Assembly: GCF_000414115.1 (NCBI RefSeq)
Contig: NZ_AOPZ01000028.1
Span: 1-64,000, forward strand
Direction: 5' to 3'
Source of the DNA: Streptomyces aurantiacus JA 4570
GTDB lineage: Bacteria > Actinomycetota > Actinomycetes > Streptomycetales > Streptomycetaceae
Length of the DNA stretch: 64,000 nt
Part shown: piece by piece, positions 60,505 to 64,000 of the stretch
Layout: each line of letters begins with the position of its first letter
How positions within the stretch are numbered: position 1 is the first letter of the stretch
Position numbers and translations under genes: made by a program
Notes under the pieces: generated by a model
The model's database searches: none
Told to the model about the DNA's origin: nothing
Seen by the model: the letters and a program-made list of their open reading frames with translations, nothing else

Positions 60505-61404
60505 ATGATCGTCATTACTGCTCCCACCGGCCAGATCGGCGGCCGGCTCCTGGACATCCTGCTCAACGAAGCCCCTACCCGCGGTGAACAGCTGCGCGTC
60601 ATCGTGCGCGACCCCGCGAAGCTCCCCGACGCGGTCCGCGCCCGCGTCGACGTGGTCACCGGCTCGCACGGCGACGCGGACGTCGTCGACCGGGCCTTCG
60701 ACGGCGCGGACGCCGTCTTCTGGCTGGCCCCGCCGGTCCCGCAGACAGCGCCGAACCTGGACGCCGTGTACAGCGGGTTCACCCGCGCCGCCGCGAAGGC
60801 GTTCACGGCCCACGGCGTCGGACACGTCGTCGGCGTCTCGGCACTCGGCCGCGGCACCCCCGTCGCCGACCGTGCCGGACTTGTGACGGCGTCGCTGGCC
60901 ATGGACGACCTCATCGGCCGTACGGGCGTCGCCTACCGGGCGCTCGCGAACCCGACCTTCATGGACAACCTGCTGTGGCAGGCGGCGCCGATCCGCGACC
61001 ACGGCGTGTTCACCGGCACCGTCATCGCCGACCGCAAGGCACCGGTGGCCGCGACCCGGGACATCGCCGCGGCCGCCGCGGGCCTGCTGCTCGACCGCTC
61101 GTGGACGGGGACGGGCGAGGTCCCGGTCCTCGGCCCCGAAGACCTGTCGGCGAACGACATGGCGCGCGTCATGTCCGACGTACTGGGCCGCCCGGTCCGC
61201 TACAAGCGGGAGTCGCTCGACGACTTCGGCGCCGCACTGTCCGGACGCGGCTTCGGGAAGGAAGCCGTGGAGGGCTTCGTCGACATGATGCGCGCCAAGG
61301 ACGAGGGCCTCGACGACGGGGTGCGGCGCACCCCGGAGACCGCGAGCCCGACGACCTTCCGCCAGTGGTGCGAGGAGGTGCTCAAGCCGGCGGTCCAGGG
61401 ATGA
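60505..61404 (+). CDS. NAD(P)-binding NmrA-like / atypical SDR oxidoreductase
   Basis: Rossmann-fold protein, 299 aa. The N-terminus MIVITAPTGQIGGRLLDILL holds the GxxGxxG cofactor site of NmrA-like proteins; no Y-x-x-x-K pair is evident. The middle (DADVVDRAFDGADAVFWLAPPV, HVVGVSALGRGTP) is typical of quinone-oxidoreductase-2/NmrA family members, which reduce quinones or act as redox sensors. Likely controlled by the divergent LysR regulator. Confidence 0.87.
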   Translation: MIVITAPTGQIGGRLLDILLNEAPTRGEQLRVIVRDPAKLPDAVRARVDVVTGSHGDADVVDRAFDGADAVFWLAPPVPQTAPNLDAVYSGFTRAAAKAFTAHGVGHVVGVSALGRGTPVADRAGLVTASLAMDDLIGRTGVAYRALANPTFMDNLLWQAAPIRDHGVFTGTVIADRKAPVAATRDIAAAAAGLLLDRSWTGTGEVPVLGPEDLSANDMARVMSDVLGRPVRYKRESLDDFGAALSGRGFGKEAVEGFVDMMRAKDEGLDDGVRRTPETASPTTFRQWCEEVLKPAVQG

Positions 61405-61600
61405 GAGCCAGGACTGCCCACCTACGGAAATCCCGGTGCCGGGCCAGGTTCTGAGGTCGGCGCAGCTCGGCCGTGGAGCGCCACATCGCCTGCACCGGCT
61501 CTGATCTCCGGACACGTGACGCGAGCCGTCTGCCCTCGGGACACCGGGCAGGCGGCTTCGTCGTGCGGGACGTCCGCGTGGGCCGCGCCGGGCGACGGCG

Positions 61601-62404
61601 TCAGCCCCGCTCCACCACCAGCACCTCCGTCCCCCCGTCCCGCAGCGCCCGCACCTCCTCACGCGCCACGCCGTCGTCGACGACCACCACGTCGAAATCC
61701 GTGAGCGGCGCCAGCGCGTACAGGCCGTCGCGGGTGAACTTCGTGTGGTCGGCGAGCAGCACGCGCCGCGTGGCCGCCGCCATCATCGCCCGCTTGACCT
61801 GCACCGTCTCCGGTGAGGTGTGATAGCAGCGGCCGCGGGTCACCGCCGTCGTCGACATGAAGAGCACATCCGCGCGGAACGCGGCGACGCTGTCGGCCGT
61901 GTGCAGGCCCATGAAGGCGTCGTACGCGGGGAAGTAGGCGCCGCCCAGGGCGATGAGGGAGACGCCGGGCTCCTTGGCGAGCGCGGTGATCGCGGGCAGC
62001 GAGTTCGTGAGGACCGTCAGCGGGGTGTGCGCGGCCAGTTCGCGGGTCAGATGCAGACACGTCGTGCTGTCGTCCAACAGGACCGTCTGGCCGGGCACGA
62101 GAAGCCGGGCGGCGGCGCGGGCGAGCTGCTGCTTCGTCTGCGCCATGGTCGTCATGCGCTCGGCGACGCTGCCGTGGAACTGCGCCGACGGCAGCGCGGT
62201 CGCGCCGCCGCGCACCTTGCGCAGCCACCCCTGCGACTGCAGGAAGTCCAGGTCGCGGTGGACGGTCATCAGGCTCACGCCGAACGCGTCGGCGAGATCG
62301 GCCGCGCGCACGAAGCCGCCCGCGACCACCAGGTCCCGGATGCGGCGCCGGCGCTGCTCGCGCGCCTCGACGCGGTCCGTCCCGCCGCCTTCGGCCTCGG
62401 CCAT
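61601..62404 (-). CDS. DeoR-family sugar-metabolism regulator
   Basis: Repressor, 267 aa. N-terminal HTH (RRRIRDLVVAGGFVRAADLADAFGVSLMTVHRDLDFLQSQGWLRKVRGGA) and a DeoR sensor domain (TVLLDDSTTCLHLTRELA, LADHTKFTRDGL) that binds phosphosugars. Divergent from a polyol-type MFS gene; inverted repeats lie between the two. It probably represses that transporter and the genes after it. About 196 bases separate its end from the upstream oxidoreductase, with nothing recognisable in them. Confidence 0.92.
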   Translation of the reverse strand: MAEAEGGGTDRVEAREQRRRRIRDLVVAGGFVRAADLADAFGVSLMTVHRDLDFLQSQGWLRKVRGGATALPSAQFHGSVAERMTTMAQTKQQLARAAARLLVPGQTVLLDDSTTCLHLTRELAAHTPLTVLTNSLPAITALAKEPGVSLIALGGAYFPAYDAFMGLHTADSVAAFRADVLFMSTTAVTRGRCYHTSPETVQVKRAMMAAATRRVLLADHTKFTRDGLYALAPLTDFDVVVVDDGVAREEVRALRDGGTEVLVVERG

Positions 62405-62429
62405 GGCTCCGCCTTCCCGGTCCCGTCGA

Positions 62430-62466
62430 TGTGAAGTCCCCGAGTGATGATCTCACGTACTTCACA
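62430..62466. promoter_or_regulatory. Inverted repeats between DeoR regulator and polyol transporter, candidate operator
   Basis: TGTGAAGT (62430-62437) and ACTTCACA (62459-62466) are exact inverted copies 21 bases apart. Inside them GTGA (62444-62447) faces TCAC (62453-62456). The site starts 26 bases upstream of the DeoR start and fits an autoregulatory operator. Confidence 0.5.
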
Positions 62467-62659
62467 CGGGGCGGGAGCGCGGACCCCGGCTCGACCCGCG
62501 GCGGCCCAGAGGTGCGGCGGGTCATCTCACGCGGCCCGCCGCACACCCCGCGTGAGGATTCGCGAAGTGTTTGACGAGGCTTTTCGGCCAGCTGTTTGCT
62601 CACTCCAGCGCGCAGCAGGTCCCCTTCCCCTCCGTCCTCCGTCCCCCCGGGGAGCTTCG

Positions 62660-63991
62660 ATGACGAACACCCCCGTGCCGCCCACCCCGGTCGGCACCGC
62701 CCCATCGCGTTCGCTCTTCACACGCGCCGGCATCCCGCAGCCCCTCTCCTGGGGCTACCTCGGACTCCTCGTCTTCATGACCGGGGTCGGCATCGAGGCC
62801 GGTTTCCTCTCGCCGTACCTGGAAGACCTCGGCATCCCGTCGTCGCAGGTCGCGATGGTCTTCACCGTGTACGGCATCACGGGCGCCGTCGCCGGCTGGC
62901 TGTCCGCCGCGCTGTCCGACCTGTGGGGGCCGCGCAAGGTCATGTGGCTCGGCCTCGCCGCCTTCGTCGTCACGCACGTGTTCTTCCTCGCGGTCGCCGT
63001 GCCCAGCGCGTCGTACCCGCTGCTGCTCCTCGGCTACGGCCTGCGCGGCCTCGCCTATCCGCTGTTCGCGTACGCATTCCTGGTGTGGATCGCCGCCGTC
63101 GCGCCGCCGAAGCAGATGGGCAGCGCCATGGGCTGGTTCTGGTCGGCGTTCTCGGCGGGCCTGCCGACGCTCGGCTCGCTCACCGCCAGCCTGCTCATCC
63201 CGTGGGTGGGGGAGCGCGGCACCCTGTGGGCCGCCCTCGGCGTGGTCGTCGGCGGCGGGCTGCTCGCGCTGCTCCTGGTCCGCGAACCCACCGGCTCCAC
63301 GCGGCTCGCCCCGGCGGGGGAGCGCCCGCTGGCCGGGCTCGTCGGGGGCCTCACCATCCTCGTCCGGGAGCCGCGCGTCGGCGCCGGAGCCGTGGTGCGG
63401 ATGCTCAACACCGCCTCGCAGTTCGGCTTTCTGGTGATGCTTCCGGCGTGGTTCCGGCACGAGGTCGGGCTGTCCAACGCCCAGTGGCTCAGACTGCTCG
63501 CCATCATGTTCGCCACGAACATCTTCACGAACCTGCTGTTCGGGGTCGTCGGAGACAGGGTGGGCTGGCGTGCGACGGTCGCGTGGTGCGGCGGCGTCGG
63601 CTGCACGGTCTCGACGCTGCTCCTGTATTACGTCCCGGCGGCGGCCGGCGCGCAGTACGCGCTGTGCGTCCTGGTCGCCGTGCTCTACGGCGCCACCCTG
63701 TCCGGGTACGTGCCGCTGTCCGCCCTCATGACCGCCATCGCGCCCGCCCACAAGGGCCAGGCCATGGCCGCCCTGAACCTGGGGGCCGGCGCCTCCACCT
63801 TCGTCGGGCCGCTCGTCGTCAGCCTCTTCCGGGGCCCGCTCGGCGTGGCCGGCGTCGTCTGGATCTTCGCCGGGTTCCATGCGGTGAGCGCGGGCCTCAC
63901 CCTCGTACTGAGGACCACGGCCACGGGCGGCGACCCCGTACCGGACACCCCCGCCCAGGCCGTCGCCACTCCCGCCACGAAGGGACTCTGA
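62660..63991 (+). CDS. MFS polyol transporter (RbtT/DalT/CsbX type)
   Basis: Twelve-span MFS permease, 443 aa, start behind GGGGAG. Span 1 is YLGLLVFMTGVGIEAGFLSPYL, as in ribitol/arabinitol transporters. Span 4-5 region LLLLGYGLRGLAYPLFAYAFLVWIAAVAPPKQMGSAMGWFW and the central loop EPTGSTRLAPAGERPL also fit the family. It likely imports a sugar alcohol. Its stop is four bases before another ATG, so a polyol-catabolic gene should follow; the divergent DeoR protein is the likely regulator. Confidence 0.88.
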   Translation: MTNTPVPPTPVGTAPSRSLFTRAGIPQPLSWGYLGLLVFMTGVGIEAGFLSPYLEDLGIPSSQVAMVFTVYGITGAVAGWLSAALSDLWGPRKVMWLGLAAFVVTHVFFLAVAVPSASYPLLLLGYGLRGLAYPLFAYAFLVWIAAVAPPKQMGSAMGWFWSAFSAGLPTLGSLTASLLIPWVGERGTLWAALGVVVGGGLLALLLVREPTGSTRLAPAGERPLAGLVGGLTILVREPRVGAGAVVRMLNTASQFGFLVMLPAWFRHEVGLSNAQWLRLLAIMFATNIFTNLLFGVVGDRVGWRATVAWCGGVGCTVSTLLLYYVPAAAGAQYALCVLVAVLYGATLSGYVPLSALMTAIAPAHKGQAMAALNLGAGASTFVGPLVVSLFRGPLGVAGVVWIFAGFHAVSAGLTLVLRTTATGGDPVPDTPAQAVATPATKGL

Positions 63992-63995
63992 CCCC

Positions 63996-64000
63996 ATGTC
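63996..64000 (+). CDS. Start of the next gene, cut by the window end
   Basis: ATGTC at the very end follows the transporter stop by four bases and is probably the start of a cotranscribed polyol-utilisation gene (such as a dehydrogenase or kinase). Nothing else can be said from five bases. Confidence 0.3.

Noticed and set aside
61405..61600. Gene or RNA in the gap between the NmrA-like and DeoR genes
   Set aside because: Short frames only, without ribosome sites or recognisable products; no clear hairpin of terminator quality.

Overview
The window is high-GC DNA with very dense coding, frequent GTG and TTG starts, and four-base ATGA/GTGA stop-start overlaps. It carries gene families typical of Streptomyces: S53 and L,D-transpeptidase lipoproteins, LutABC, a Nur-type nickel operon, DHA2 exporters and many solo regulators. 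I read it as an accessory or arm-proximal stretch of a Streptomyces (or close relative) chromosome. No rRNA, tRNA, CRISPR array or intact insertion sequence was recognised.

Layout. 1-2.8 kb: a 5'-cut serine hydrolase, then a TetR regulator divergent from a methyltransferase, with a perfect 24-bp palindrome over the methyltransferase promoter and start. 2.9-11.3 kb: an alpha-glucan locus on the minus strand, with a LacI regulator, a sugar ABC importer, an intracellular GH13 alpha-glucosidase and a secreted GH87-like alpha-1,3-glucanase. 11.4-15.3 kb: an NHL propeller protein, an S53 peptidase lipoprotein and an L,D-transpeptidase. 15.3-20.3 kb: an unassigned small-molecule cluster (P450 // class II aldolase, DapA-like lyase, glutamate decarboxylase, LuxR). 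20.4-25.3 kb: envelope genes (DUF11-like/collagen-like surface protein, DUF4239 protein, a pentameric ligand-gated channel-like protein, cupin, EF-hand protein). 25.7-35.2 kb: a second unassigned cluster (DUF6454 propeller, methyltransferase, B12-type radical SAM enzyme, truncated MpaB-like oxygenase, SGNH hydrolase, MFS exporter, beta-ketoacyl-ACP synthase, ACP, acyl-ACP desaturase). 35.3-41.3 kb: a lipoprotein, a cupin and a split OpuC-type osmoprotectant transporter. 41.4-44.3 kb: lutABC lactate utilisation. 44.5-54.0 kb: proline iminopeptidase, PIG-L deacetylase, enoyl-CoA hydratase, APH, cupin, SDR, XRE-cupin regulator, quinone oxidoreductase and paired acyl-CoA dehydrogenases. 54.1-59.5 kb: a nickel-type nikABCDE operon behind a Nur-box-like inverted repeat. 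59.6-64 kb: a LysR/NmrA pair and a DeoR/polyol-MFS pair.

The most striking signal is not a gene. Exact short tandem or near-tandem duplications of 5, 8, 16, 19, 22, 27, 30 and 35 bp are scattered from 10 to 60 kb. Six have lengths that are not multiples of three and break conserved genes (sugar-binding protein, LacI, L,D-transpeptidase, radical SAM enzyme twice, NikA). In every one of these, removing one copy restores a single family-typical reading frame. Two further lesions, a 1-nt shift and an apparent deletion, hit the OpuC binding protein and ATPase. Either the assembly has mis-closed joins, which I think more likely, or the strain carries an unusual recent duplication mutagenesis. Raw reads would decide it.

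The best candidates for undescribed biology are the glutamate decarboxylase/two-aldolase/P450 cluster, the KAS-ACP-desaturase/radical SAM cluster, and the channel-like protein with three extra N-terminal membrane spans.
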